Source of the DNA: Hippea jasoniae
GTDB lineage: Bacteria > Campylobacterota_A > Desulfurellia > Desulfurellales > Hippeaceae
Assembly: GCF_000744435.1 (NCBI RefSeq)
Contig: NZ_JQLX01000017.1
Span: forward strand, 1 to 64,000
Reading direction: 5' to 3'
Length of the DNA stretch: 64,000 nucleotides
The position numbers and the translations under genes are program-made. Positions 14,738-23,008 of the stretch are shown one piece after another. Below the pieces are notes generated by a model that ran no database searches, was not told the origin of the DNA, and saw only the letters and a list, made by a program, of their open reading frames with translations. Numbering within the stretch: position 1 is the stretch's first letter; each line of letters starts with the position of its first letter.

Positions 14738-15826
14738 ATGACTGATGATGAAATATTCATGAGCAAAGCCTTAAAGCTTGCTAAAAAAGCTAAAGGAAAA
14801 ACTTGCCCCAATCCGATGGTAGGAGCAGTTATTGTTAAAAACTCAAAGATCATAGCTGAAGGATACCACAAAAAAGCTGGCAAACCGCATGCTGAGGTGG
14901 AAGCCATAAACAGTGTCAAAGACAAAAGCCTATTAAAAGGCGCAACAATGTATGTTACGCTGGAGCCATGCAACCATTACGGCAGAACACCACCCTGCTC
15001 TTTAGCCATTATAAAAAGCGGCATAAAGCGCGTGGTAATAGCAATGAAAGACCCAAACAAAACAGCATCCGGCGGTATCGAAAGACTAAAAAAAGCAGGA
15101 ATTGAGGTTAAAGTTGGCGTTTTGGAGGAAAAAGCAAAAAAACTCAATGAAGTTTTTATAGAAAACATAACCAACAAAAAGCCGTTTTATATTATGAAAG
15201 CTGCAATGCTTCTCAATGGTTTGATTGCACTCAAAGGCGGGAACTCAAAATGGATAACAAACCCATCTTCACGCAGGTTTGCCCACAGACTCAGAGGCAC
15301 ACATTCAGCCATATTAGTTGGCATAAACACCATATTAATGGATGATCCACTTCTAACCTGCAGAATCAAAGGCTACAGACAGCCAAAAAGAGTAATTCTT
15401 GATGCAAACCTTAAAACACCGGTTTCAGCAAATATCTTTAGCGTCTATCCAGACAATATTATCATCATAACCTCGCCAAATGCACCCGAAGCAAAAAAAA
15501 GGGTTCTTGAGGCTACAGGCGCAACAATTGTGGAATGCAAGACAAAAAATGGAGAATTTGACAAAGACCATCTCAACAAACTGCTGCTTGAGCTTGAAAT
15601 CTGTTCGGTTGTTGTGGAAGGCGGCAGCAGAACACACGGTTATTTCCTAAAGCATAGACTATACAACAAGGCTTATCTGTTTTTTGCACCCAAACTTTCA
15701 GGCTCATACGGTGCTTTCAATGCTGTGGGCAGTGAGGCTGTAAAATCACCCCGGGATGCTGTCAAACTAAGCAACATCAGCTGTAAATATATCGACAACG
15801 ATATTCTCATTGAGGGTTATTTTTAG
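14738..15826 (+). CDS. ribD: Bifunctional riboflavin biosynthesis deaminase/reductase
   Basis: Carries out the deamination and side-chain reduction steps of riboflavin synthesis. The N-terminal cytidine-deaminase-like domain has HAEVEA and the zinc motif PCNHYGRTPPC (residues about 50-85). The C-terminal reductase domain (from about 145) has the GGNSKWI and VEGGSRT segments that bind substrate and NADPH. The total of 362 aa is normal. ATG 14738 is chosen because the upstream GTG 14723 lies within the predicted promoter. The ribE start follows the stop directly, so the two are coupled. Confidence 0.94.
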   Translation: MTDDEIFMSKALKLAKKAKGKTCPNPMVGAVIVKNSKIIAEGYHKKAGKPHAEVEAINSVKDKSLLKGATMYVTLEPCNHYGRTPPCSLAIIKSGIKRVVIAMKDPNKTASGGIERLKKAGIEVKVGVLEEKAKKLNEVFIENITNKKPFYIMKAAMLLNGLIALKGGNSKWITNPSSRRFAHRLRGTHSAILVGINTILMDDPLLTCRIKGYRQPKRVILDANLKTPVSANIFSVYPDNIIIITSPNAPEAKKRVLEATGATIVECKTKNGEFDKDHLNKLLLELEICSVVVEGGSRTHGYFLKHRLYNKAYLFFAPKLSGSYGAFNAVGSEAVKSPRDAVKLSNISCKYIDNDILIEGYF

Positions 15827-16465
15827 ATGTTTACAGGTATTGTTCAGGATGTAGGAGTAGTGGAGCAGATATCCAGGATTGCAAGCGGCAAAAGAATGAA
15901 AATAAAGGCTAATAAAATTATAGATGAGATAAAAAACGGCGATTCTGTAGCCGTAAACGGTGCATGTTTGACAGTTGTTGAGTTTTCTAACGCACACTTT
16001 GAGGTAGATGTGAGTTTTGAAACATTAAATAAAACAAATCTGGGCTCAATAAATACAGGAGCATATGTAAACCTTGAAAGAGCCTTAAGGCTTTCTGATG
16101 GGCTTGACGGCCATCTTGTGCTGGGGCATGTGGATAAAACAGCATCAATATCAGATATTAAAAGACTTGGGGAGTTTTTTGTTTTAAAAATAGCAATAGA
16201 TAACTATATCTTTTCAAACTGTGTGGAAAAAGGCTCAATCTGTATCGATGGCATAAGCTTGACCATTGCAAATCTTTCAAAAACATCTTTAGAGATAGCC
16301 GTAATCCCTTTTACATTTGAAAACACCAATCTCAAATACAAAAAAATAGGCGACAGTGTAAATATAGAGCTGGATATTATTGGAAAATATGTTAAAAAGT
16401 TTCTTGGCAGTTCTTCCAAAGAAGGAATCACAGAGGAGTTTTTATCACTTCACGGTTTTACCTAA
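15827..16465 (+). CDS. ribE: Riboflavin synthase alpha subunit
   Basis: Dismutates two 6,7-dimethyl-8-ribityllumazine molecules to riboflavin. The 212-aa protein consists of two homologous lumazine-binding barrels. It begins with the diagnostic MFTGIVQ; NGACLTVVEF in repeat 1 and DGISLTIANL in repeat 2 are the paired substrate loops. The ATG directly follows the ribD stop codon (TAG-ATG). Confidence 0.95.
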   Translation: MFTGIVQDVGVVEQISRIASGKRMKIKANKIIDEIKNGDSVAVNGACLTVVEFSNAHFEVDVSFETLNKTNLGSINTGAYVNLERALRLSDGLDGHLVLGHVDKTASISDIKRLGEFFVLKIAIDNYIFSNCVEKGSICIDGISLTIANLSKTSLEIAVIPFTFENTNLKYKKIGDSVNIELDIIGKYVKKFLGSSSKEGITEEFLSLHGFT

Positions 16466-16469
16466 TTAT

Positions 16470-16498
16470 TTGAAAGATATCAAAAGCTTTTATACAAT
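16470..16498 (+). promoter_or_regulatory. Internal promoter for ribBA and downstream genes
   Basis: TTGAAA (16470-16475), 17-bp spacer, TACAAT (16493-16498). The predicted start near 16505 leaves a 24-nt leader with AAGGAG. It allows ribBA-ribH-nusB-pyrF-pyrE to be made separately from ribD-ribE. Confidence 0.6.
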
Positions 16499-16528
16499 AA
16501 CAGGAATTTGAAGGAAAAGGAGCAGAAG

Positions 16529-17734
16529 ATGTTTGCAAGTGTCGAGGAAGCGATAAACGAAATCAGATCGGGTAGAATGATCATAATGGTTGATGATGAA
16601 GATAGGGAAAACGAGGGCGATTTTGTTATGGCAGCCCAGTTTGTAACACCTGAGGCTATAAACTTTATGGCTAAATACGGCAGAGGGCTTATCTGTTTGC
16701 CCATGGATGAAAAATTGATAGAAAAATTAGACCTCAAATTGATGAGTATTGACGAAAACGATAAATTCAAAACAGCTTTTACCGTTTCTATCGATGCACA
16801 TCCAAAATTTGGGGTAACAACAGGCATATCAGCCTTCGATAGGGCAACAACCATCCAAACAGCTATAAGGCCTGATGTAAAACCAGAGGATTTGGTTAAA
16901 CCTGGGCATGTGTTTCCGCTTAAGGCAAAAAAAGGGGGTGTGCTTGTAAGGGCCGGCCATACAGAGGGTAGCGTTGATTTGGCAAAGCTTGCAGGTCTTA
17001 TCCCTGCAGCTGTAATATGTGAGATTATGAATGAAGATGGCAGTATGGCAAGAAGACCCCAGCTTGAGGAGATAGCAAAAAAGTTCAATCTCAAAATGAT
17101 AACAATTGCAAGCATCATAGAGTATCGAATGAAAAAGGAAAAGCTCATAGAGCGAACAGCCGAAGCTGACCTGCCCACCAAATACGGGCATTTTAAAATT
17201 ATCGTTTACAAAAGCAAGGTTGATGATTTTGAGCATGTGGCACTGGTTAAAGGCAATATTAACAAAAACGAACCCACACTTGTAAGGGTGCATTCATCCT
17301 GTCTAACAGGGGATATTTTAGGCTCTTTGAGATGTGATTGCGGTGATCAGCTGCATAAGGCTATGGAGATGGTGGAAAAGGAAGGCAAAGGCATTGTTTT
17401 ATATATGCAGCAGGAAGGTAGAGGCATAGGTTTAACCAACAAAATCAAAGCATACGCCCTGCAGGATCAGGGTTATGATACTGTTGAGGCAAATATAAAG
17501 TTGGGCTTTAAACCGGATCTGAGAAATTACGGTATAGGGGCGCAGATTTTAGTGGATCTGGGCGTCGGCAAAATAAAATTAATGACAAACAACCCCAAAA
17601 AGATCATAGGTCTTGAAGGATACGGACTTGAAATCGTTGAAAGGGTGCCTATTGAAATCGATCCAAATGAGGTCAATAAATGCTATCTGGAAACAAAAAA
17701 GGTCAAAATGGGTCATCTATTACAGAAGGTTTAG
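16529..17734 (+). CDS. ribBA: 3,4-dihydroxy-2-butanone-4-phosphate synthase / GTP cyclohydrolase II
   Basis: Bifunctional enzyme of 401 aa supplying both precursors of riboflavin. The N-terminal RibB half has the metal and substrate motifs [12 protein letters not shown] and [11 protein letters not shown]. The C-terminal RibA half has the zinc motif [14 protein letters not shown] and the QQEGRGIGL segment for GTP hydrolysis. ATG 16529 is chosen over an in-frame upstream TTG because AAGGAG lies just before it and family similarity (FASVEEAI) starts there. ribH follows after 9 nt. Confidence 0.95.
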   Translation: MFASVEEAINEIRSGRMIIMVDDEDRENEGDFVMAAQFVTPEAINFMAKYGRGLICLPMDEKLIEKLDLKLMSIDENDKFKTAFTVSIDAHPKFGVTTGISAFDRATTIQTAIRPDVKPEDLVKPGHVFPLKAKKGGVLVRAGHTEGSVDLAKLAGLIPAAVICEIMNEDGSMARRPQLEEIAKKFNLKMITIASIIEYRMKKEKLIERTAEADLPTKYGHFKIIVYKSKVDDFEHVALVKGNINKNEPTLVRVHSSCLTGDILGSLRCDCGDQLHKAMEMVEKEGKGIVLYMQQEGRGIGLTNKIKAYALQDQGYDTVEANIKLGFKPDLRNYGIGAQILVDLGVGKIKLMTNNPKKIIGLEGYGLEIVERVPIEIDPNEVNKCYLETKKVKMGHLLQKV

Positions 17735-17743
17735 AGGTGTAAA

Positions 17744-18202
17744 ATGAGAATAGTTGAAGGAAAATTGGACGCAACAGGTTTAAAGGTTGGTATCATTATA
17801 AGCAGGTTTAATAGTTTTATTACCCAGAAATTGCTTGATGGTGCTATAGATGCATTCATAAGACACAACGGAGAAAAAGACAACATTACCACCTACTATG
17901 TGCCCGGTGCATTTGAGATACCGATGGTTTTATCAAAGCTTGTCAATAAAGAGTTTGACGGAATTCTGTGTCTTGGTGCTGTAATAAGGGGGGCAACACC
18001 GCATTTTGACTTTGTGGCAAATGAAACGGCAAAAGGTATTGCTCAAATTTCCCTAAACAGCAAGATACCTGTATCGTTTGGCATTCTAACAACAGACACA
18101 ATAGAACAGGCAATAGAAAGAGCAGGCACTAAAATGGGCAATAAGGGTTTTGATGCAATGGTTGCTCTGCTTGAGATGATCAATCTCTACAAGCAGCTGT
18201 AA
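17744..18202 (+). CDS. ribH: 6,7-dimethyl-8-ribityllumazine synthase
   Basis: Condenses the RibA-RibD product with dihydroxybutanone phosphate to make lumazine. The 152-aa length is normal. Motifs: ISRFN near the N-terminus, [22 protein letters not shown] with the catalytic His, and [11 protein letters not shown]. Its stop codon shares a base with the nusB start (TAATG), indicating coupling. Confidence 0.96.
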   Translation: MRIVEGKLDATGLKVGIIISRFNSFITQKLLDGAIDAFIRHNGEKDNITTYYVPGAFEIPMVLSKLVNKEFDGILCLGAVIRGATPHFDFVANETAKGIAQISLNSKIPVSFGILTTDTIEQAIERAGTKMGNKGFDAMVALLEMINLYKQL

Positions 18203-18606
18203 TGTCTCGAAGGAAAGCCAGGGTCGTTGCCGTTCAATATATATACGCATACGAATTTGGAACGAGTGAAAATCCATTTGCCTTTATGGATTTTGTTGGC
18301 CATCCCAAAAAAGAAAACGATAGAATCTTCTGCAAAAAACTCATCGACGGAACAATTGAAAATTTAGAAATAATAGACAGACTAATAAAAAAGTATGCAA
18401 CCAAAGGCGATGATATAATGGCTATTATCGACAAATGTATTCTCAGGGTAGGCATCTACGAATTGCTATTTGAAAACCAAGCCCATCCAGTGGTGGTTAT
18501 TAACGAATATGTAAATATATCAAAAGAGCTATCCACACCAAGCGGCAAAGCACTCATAAATGCCATATTAGACAGGGTTTTAAAAGGAGAAAAAAATGAA
18601 AGATAG
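18202..18606 (+). CDS. nusB: Transcription antitermination factor NusB
   Basis: All-helical RNA-binding protein of 134 aa that works with NusE in rRNA antitermination. SRRKARVVAVQYIYAYE at the N-terminus and VVINEYVNISKELSTPSGKALINAILD at the C-terminus are typical. The ribH-nusB pairing is common in bacteria. Overlaps the pyrF start by 11 nt. Confidence 0.93.
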   Translation: MSRRKARVVAVQYIYAYEFGTSENPFAFMDFVGHPKKENDRIFCKKLIDGTIENLEIIDRLIKKYATKGDDIMAIIDKCILRVGIYELLFENQAHPVVVINEYVNISKELSTPSGKALINAILDRVLKGEKNER

Positions 18607-19312
18607 AATTATAACGGCTCTTGATCTGCGCGGATTTGAAAATATCAAAGAGCTTGTTGATAAGCTTGATGAGGCTATCTGGTTTAAGGTGGGTGCGGTT
18701 AATTTCACTGCATATTCTTCACAATTAATAGATTATCTAAAATCAAAAAAGAAAAAGATATTTCTCGATTTAAAATACCACGATATTCCCAACACAGTTA
18801 AAGAATCTGTTTTTGCTGCAGCCCATCTGGGCATAAATATGCTTACAATCCATTCCATCGGTGGCATAGATATGATGAAAGCAGCCATAGATGGCTCTAA
18901 AGCCTTTGAGGATGAAACATCAACAGAAGGCCCTGTTATTGCAGCTGTTACGGTTCTTACAAGCTTTGATAGCGAAAGCTTAAAAAAATACATGTTTGTC
19001 GATATGGATGTTGAAAAGATGGTTTTAAAACTTGCAGAAAACGCCTACAAAGCTGGCATAAGGGCATTGGTGCTTTCTGCTAAAGAAACCTCATTAATCA
19101 GAAAAGAGTTTGGCAAAGAATTTACGATTATCACACCAGGCATTAGACCTGCCTGGGCTAAAAAGAACGATCAAAAAAGAATAACAACGCCAGCCGATGC
19201 CATCAAAAACGGCTCAGATTTTCTTGTAATAGGAAGACCTATCTATGCAAGTGAAAACCCAGCAACATCCTTCAAAAAAATAGTAGAAGAGGTGGAAGAT
19301 GTTAAGTTCTGA
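18596..19312 (+). CDS. pyrF: Orotidine 5'-phosphate decarboxylase
   Basis: Last step of UMP synthesis. A TIM-barrel protein of 238 aa with the catalytic FLDLKYHDIPNTV segment (Lys and Asp residues) around positions 58-70 and the phosphate-binding TPGIRP plus FLVIGRPIY near the C-terminus. Start overlaps nusB and end overlaps pyrE, so translation is coupled through the series. Confidence 0.95.
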   Translation: MKDRIITALDLRGFENIKELVDKLDEAIWFKVGAVNFTAYSSQLIDYLKSKKKKIFLDLKYHDIPNTVKESVFAAAHLGINMLTIHSIGGIDMMKAAIDGSKAFEDETSTEGPVIAAVTVLTSFDSESLKKYMFVDMDVEKMVLKLAENAYKAGIRALVLSAKETSLIRKEFGKEFTIITPGIRPAWAKKNDQKRITTPADAIKNGSDFLVIGRPIYASENPATSFKKIVEEVEDVKF

Positions 19313-19886
19313 AGAGGCTTTAAACCTTTACAAAAAAAGAAACGCATACCTGCAGGGACACTTTCTTTTATCAAGCGGACTGCACAGTGAATTCTATTTG
19401 CAGAGTGCACTGGTTTTGCAATATCCGCACGATGCATGGCTGTTGTGCTCTTCAATTGCAGAATACTTCAAGGATAAAGAGATCGATGTTGTTATAGCAC
19501 CTGCCATGGGTGGAATTCTTGTTTCCTACGATGTAGCAAGGGCTCTTGGACAAAACATAAGAAGTATATTTGCCGAAAGGGTTGATGGTAAACTCACATT
19601 GAGAAGGGGTTTTACAATTGATAAAAACGAGCGTGTTTTGGTTGTAGAAGATGTTGTAACAACAGGCAAAAGTGTAAAAGAGACAGTAGAGGTTGTAAGA
19701 CAATACACAGACAACATCGTAGGCATCGGCGCTCTTGTAGACAGAGGCGGCAATTTTAATCCAGAAGGCATAGACTATTTTGCCTTAATAAAACTTCAAA
19801 TAACAAACTACCAACCGGATAATTGTCCGTTATGCAAGGCGGGTATTCCACTTGAAAAACCCGGCAGTAGATTTATTAAAAAATAA
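19299..19886 (+). CDS. pyrE: Orotate phosphoribosyltransferase
   Basis: Makes orotidine 5'-phosphate from orotate and PRPP, feeding PyrF. The 195-aa protein has the PRPP motif VLVVEDVVTTGKSV and the FLLSSGLHSEFYLQSA segment of type-I PRTases of the crenarchaeal/thermophile-like short group. A C-terminal CPLC motif (NCPLCKAGIPL) is common in this group. The stop codon lies in the first arm of an inverted repeat at 19884-19922. Confidence 0.94.
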   Translation: MLSSEEALNLYKKRNAYLQGHFLLSSGLHSEFYLQSALVLQYPHDAWLLCSSIAEYFKDKEIDVVIAPAMGGILVSYDVARALGQNIRSIFAERVDGKLTLRRGFTIDKNERVLVVEDVVTTGKSVKETVEVVRQYTDNIVGIGALVDRGGNFNPEGIDYFALIKLQITNYQPDNCPLCKAGIPLEKPGSRFIKK

Positions 19887-19922
19887 CTTGATAATATGCC
19901 ACTTAAGGTTATTATTAAGTTA
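19884..19922 (+). promoter_or_regulatory. Promoter embedded in a 12-bp inverted repeat, upstream of the UPF0173 gene
   Basis: TTGATA (19888-19893), 16-bp spacer, TATTAT (19910-19915) form a plausible promoter. The arms TAACTTGATAAT (19884-19895) and ATTATTAAGTTA (19911-19922) are inverted repeats with one G:T mismatch, so they pair fully in RNA. One arm covers the -35 and the other the -10. It could be an operator, or a weak hairpin ending the pyrE transcript; there is no U-tract. Confidence 0.45.
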
Positions 19923-19947
19923 GAAATACCCGCAAGGAGGTGAGATT

Positions 19948-20640
19948 ATGGCAAAGGTAAGGTATGTCGGTCATAGCTGCGTAATGGTAGAGGGCAACAA
20001 TACAAGTTTCATTATCGATCCTTTTATAACAGGCAATCCAGACATTACCTATGGACTTAAAGCTGACGATGTAAAGGTCAACTATGTGCTTGTAACACAC
20101 GGTCATGGAGACCATATCGGTGATGCAGTAGCAATAGCAAAAAACAACAATGCCACACTGATAGCACCCTATGAGCTTGCCACATACTGCCAGAATCAGG
20201 GTGTTGAGAATGTTGTTCCGATGCATATTGGCGGCTCAAGAAGGTTTAGCGACGATTTCTGGGTAAAGCTCACAATCGCCCATCACGGCAGTGCAATTAT
20301 TGACGGCAACAATATTATCTACACGGGTAATCCCTGTGGATTTGTTGTAGAAATTGATGGCAAGAAACTCTACCATGCAGGCGACACAGGTCTATTTATG
20401 GATATGCAGTTGATTGGTGAGCTTGGATTGGATCTTGCCATGCTACCGATAGGAGATCATTTCACAATGGGTCCTGAGGATGCGGCAAGAGCCGTAGAAT
20501 TCCTAAAACCAAAGGTTGTTATGCCAATGCATTACTCTGCATGGGATGTGATACATCAAAATCCTGAAAAGTTTGCTCAGCTGGTCGGCTCAAAGGCTGA
20601 AGTAAAAATAATAAAACCCGGTGAGTCATTCGATATTTAA
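19948..20640 (+). CDS. UPF0173 family metal-dependent hydrolase
   Basis: Metallo-beta-lactamase-fold protein of 230 aa. Metal ligands: H9 region (VGHSC), THGHGDHIGD (residues about 51-60), and HAGDTGLF and MPMHYSAWD further on. The family (YtkL-like) is widespread but its substrate is unknown. AAGGAGGTGAG before the ATG is a strong ribosome binding site. A factor-independent terminator begins immediately after the stop. Confidence 0.9.
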   Translation: MAKVRYVGHSCVMVEGNNTSFIIDPFITGNPDITYGLKADDVKVNYVLVTHGHGDHIGDAVAIAKNNNATLIAPYELATYCQNQGVENVVPMHIGGSRRFSDDFWVKLTIAHHGSAIIDGNNIIYTGNPCGFVVEIDGKKLYHAGDTGLFMDMQLIGELGLDLAMLPIGDHFTMGPEDAARAVEFLKPKVVMPMHYSAWDVIHQNPEKFAQLVGSKAEVKIIKPGESFDI

Positions 20641-20663
20641 GAGGGGGTTGCCCCTCTTTTTTT
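20641..20663 (+). terminator. Intrinsic terminator after the UPF0173 gene
   Basis: GAGGGG (20641-20646), a 4-nt loop and CCCCTC (20651-20656) followed by seven T residues. It begins directly after the stop codon and separates the plus-strand genes from the convergent hydrogenase array, whose last gene ends at 20662. Confidence 0.9.
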
Positions 20664-20925
20664 ATTCTCCAAGCATAATATTAAAGGCAAGAATCGCAAT
20701 CAAAAGCAAAGAGGCAAAGGCAAGCAGATATTCCTTCTGCCTTAGACTCACAACAAACACATAAAACGCCACGCTTATCGGTGAAACCATAATAACATAC
20801 AGACCTATTAAAGATAAAGATAAATTTGCTATACCAATGGATACAAACTGAGAAACAAAACCTATAAATAGCAAAATAAAACCTATCCAGAAAAGTATCC
20901 TCAAAAAAACAGCAAAATTCTTCAT
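20662..20925 (-). CDS. DUF1634 membrane protein
   Basis: Small membrane protein of 87 aa with three hydrophobic segments (about 7-27, 34-53 and 66-85). Size, topology and position right after a TauE/SafE permease match the DUF1634 family, which is often found there and may be an accessory of the permease. Its ATG overlaps the stop codon of the permease gene by one base. Function unknown. Confidence 0.75.
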   Translation of the reverse strand: MKNFAVFLRILFWIGFILLFIGFVSQFVSIGIANLSLSLIGLYVIMVSPISVAFYVFVVSLRQKEYLLAFASLLLIAILAFNIMLGE

Positions 20926-21716
20926 TATTTTAGAACCATAACAATAGCCACAACAATCAATGAAACGGCAAAGATAACCCTCAATGTATCCTCATTAACG
21001 GCCGAATGGATCTTTATTCCTATGCGAGAGCCAAAAAAAGATCCAAACAACCCCAAAAAGGCATAATCTGGCCTCAAAAATCCTCCTTTAAAATAGATAA
21101 ACACGGCCGCAGCTGCTGTTATACCAACCATAAAGCTGCTTGTTGCAGTCGCAACTTTAACAGGAATCTTGCAGACCTTTACAAGTAAAGGCACCTTTAA
21201 AACACCACCGCCTATTCCAAACAATCCTGATGTAATGCCTGCAATAAACGATAGAGGAAAGGCAAACGGCAGATTTTTAACATCATATCTTACATTCTTT
21301 TTAAGTTTTTCATCAAAATAGCTAAATTTGCCATCTTCTGTCTGCTCAACATCCCTGTTTTTTCTGAACATTGAAAAAGAGATAAATATTAAAAACACAC
21401 CAAACAGCACAACAAGCAATCTGTGAGGCAGCCTCAACGCAAACAGGCTTCCTGCAATGGCACCCAGGGTGGTAACAAGCTCAAGCATAACACCCAATTT
21501 CAAATTTAAAGCATTGCTCTGTATATGCTTTGCACTGACAAGCAAACTCGTTGAGACAATAACAAAAAGACTCACTGCAACAGCCATCTGAATAGGTATA
21601 TGGGCAAATATAACAAAGATAGGAACCATTATGATCCCACCGCCGATACCCAAAAGTGCTCCAACAGATGATGCTATAAAAGCTCCAATAAAAACGACAA
21701 TAAAGCTTTCAATCAT
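20925..21716 (-). CDS. TauE/SafE family permease (putative sulfite/sulfonate exporter)
   Basis: Integral membrane protein of 263 aa with about 8 predicted helices. The two repeat motifs GALLGIGGGIIMVPI (near the N-terminus) and GLFGIGGGVLKVPLL (middle) are diagnostic of TauE/SafE transporters. These move sulfite, sulfoacetate, thiosulfate or related anions. In a sulfur-respiring organism that substrate range is plausible, but nothing here fixes it. The start overlaps the DedA gene by 8 nt, so it belongs to the long hydrogenase array. Confidence 0.88.
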   Translation of the reverse strand: MIESFIVVFIGAFIASSVGALLGIGGGIIMVPIFVIFAHIPIQMAVAVSLFVIVSTSLLVSAKHIQSNALNLKLGVMLELVTTLGAIAGSLFALRLPHRLLVVLFGVFLIFISFSMFRKNRDVEQTEDGKFSYFDEKLKKNVRYDVKNLPFAFPLSFIAGITSGLFGIGGGVLKVPLLVKVCKIPVKVATATSSFMVGITAAAAVFIYFKGGFLRPDYAFLGLFGSFFGSRIGIKIHSAVNEDTLRVIFAVSLIVVAIVMVLK

Positions 21717-22305
21717 GTTTTAACCTTCTTAAAACTACAAACAGCAACACACCAATAGCTATAGACACTTCAAGCCAGATAGAAAATTGCTTTATTTTAT
21801 CAAGATTTTGAGCAAAAAGATAGCCCAGACCCACATACCAGATACCCCACAAAATCCCGCTAATAACAGCAAAAACAGAAAAGACAGCAAAATTCATTTT
21901 CATACTACCTGCAACATAGGGCACTATGGGTCTTAAAGGACCAACAAACCTGCCTACAAATACGCTTATGCCCCCGTATTTTTTAAAAAAATCCTCACCC
22001 TTTTTAAACGCTTTCTTATACTTTTTTTCAAGGCGACCAAACAATGCCACCTCTGTGCTTTTTTTACCAAGATAAAAACTTGCAAAATCAGCAAGCACAG
22101 CGCCTGTTGAGCTAAGCAATATAGCTATTCCTACATTACCATAACCCATAAAACACAACGCTCCAATACCAACAGCAACAACACTGCCAGGCACCAGCTC
22201 ACCTACAAATGCAAAAGATTCAAAAAAAGCCACAACAAAACCAACAGCATAAACTATTATAGGTTTGTTTGCCATATGCTGAAGATAAACAACTACATCA
22301 TCCAT
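21709..22305 (-). CDS. DedA family membrane protein
   Basis: Protein of 198 aa with four to five hydrophobic segments. The family motifs FxGRFxGPxRP (VFVGRFVGPLRPIVPYVAG) and F-x-E-x-x-x-P-G (FVGELVPGSVVAVG) are present. DedA/SNARE-associated proteins act in lipid carrier (undecaprenyl phosphate) recycling and envelope or proton-motive-force homeostasis. Overlaps both neighbours by 8 nt. Confidence 0.9.
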   Translation of the reverse strand: MDDVVVYLQHMANKPIIVYAVGFVVAFFESFAFVGELVPGSVVAVGIGALCFMGYGNVGIAILLSSTGAVLADFASFYLGKKSTEVALFGRLEKKYKKAFKKGEDFFKKYGGISVFVGRFVGPLRPIVPYVAGSMKMNFAVFSVFAVISGILWGIWYVGLGYLFAQNLDKIKQFSIWLEVSIAIGVLLFVVLRRLKHD

Positions 22306-23008
22306 GTTTCAACCAGATCAAAAACTCCCTGTTGCCGTCTTTTCCTAAAATGGGTGATTCGACAATACCGCGACTTTTTAAACCAATTGTTTGCACAAAA
22401 GATTTAATGTTGTTCAACACACCCTCAATAAGGTTTTGATCTTTGACTATACCTTTCTTTGTTTTGCCAGCACCCACCTCAAACTGGGGCTTAATTAAAC
22501 AAATCATATCACCGTTTTCTGCTAAAAATCCTTTAACATGCTCTAAAATCTTTGTTAAAGAAATAAAGCTCACATCCACAGTGATAATATCAAAAACCAT
22601 ATCAGTAGAAAAATTTCTTATATCCGTATTTTCAAAACTCTTAATGCGTGGATTACCCTTAAGGCTTTCATCAAGTTGGTCTTTTCCCACATCAACAGCA
22701 AAAACCACATATGCACCCTTTTTTAGCAGGCAATCTGTAAAACCACCGGTTGAAGCACCCACATCAAGGCAAATTTTATCTTTTACCTCAATGCCAAATG
22801 CATCAAGCGCATGTTCAAGTTTAAGCCCTGCCCTGCTAACATACTTGATTGAGTCAATAACCTGAATATCATCTTTATCTTTAACCTTATAGGATGGCTT
22901 TAAGATGGTTGATCCGTTAACCAATACACTGCCAAGCTTAATCAGCTGCTCTGCCCTGCTGCGTGAAGCAACCAAACCTTTTTTGACAAGGTAGAGATCA
23001 AGTCTCAT
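22298..23008 (-). CDS. tlyA: TlyA family rRNA (cytidine-2'-O)-methyltransferase
   Basis: Protein of 236 aa with an N-terminal S4 RNA-binding domain (MRLDLYLVKKGLVASRSRAEQLI, residues 1-60) and an FtsJ-like SAM methyltransferase domain. The SAM motif is LDVGASTGGFTDCLL. The family 2'-O-methylates cytidines in rRNA. It overlaps the HD-GYP gene by 11 nt. Its link to hydrogenase genes is positional, with no obvious shared function. Confidence 0.9.
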   Translation of the reverse strand: MRLDLYLVKKGLVASRSRAEQLIKLGSVLVNGSTILKPSYKVKDKDDIQVIDSIKYVSRAGLKLEHALDAFGIEVKDKICLDVGASTGGFTDCLLKKGAYVVFAVDVGKDQLDESLKGNPRIKSFENTDIRNFSTDMVFDIITVDVSFISLTKILEHVKGFLAENGDMICLIKPQFEVGAGKTKKGIVKDQNLIEGVLNNIKSFVQTIGLKSRGIVESPILGKDGNREFLIWLKHG

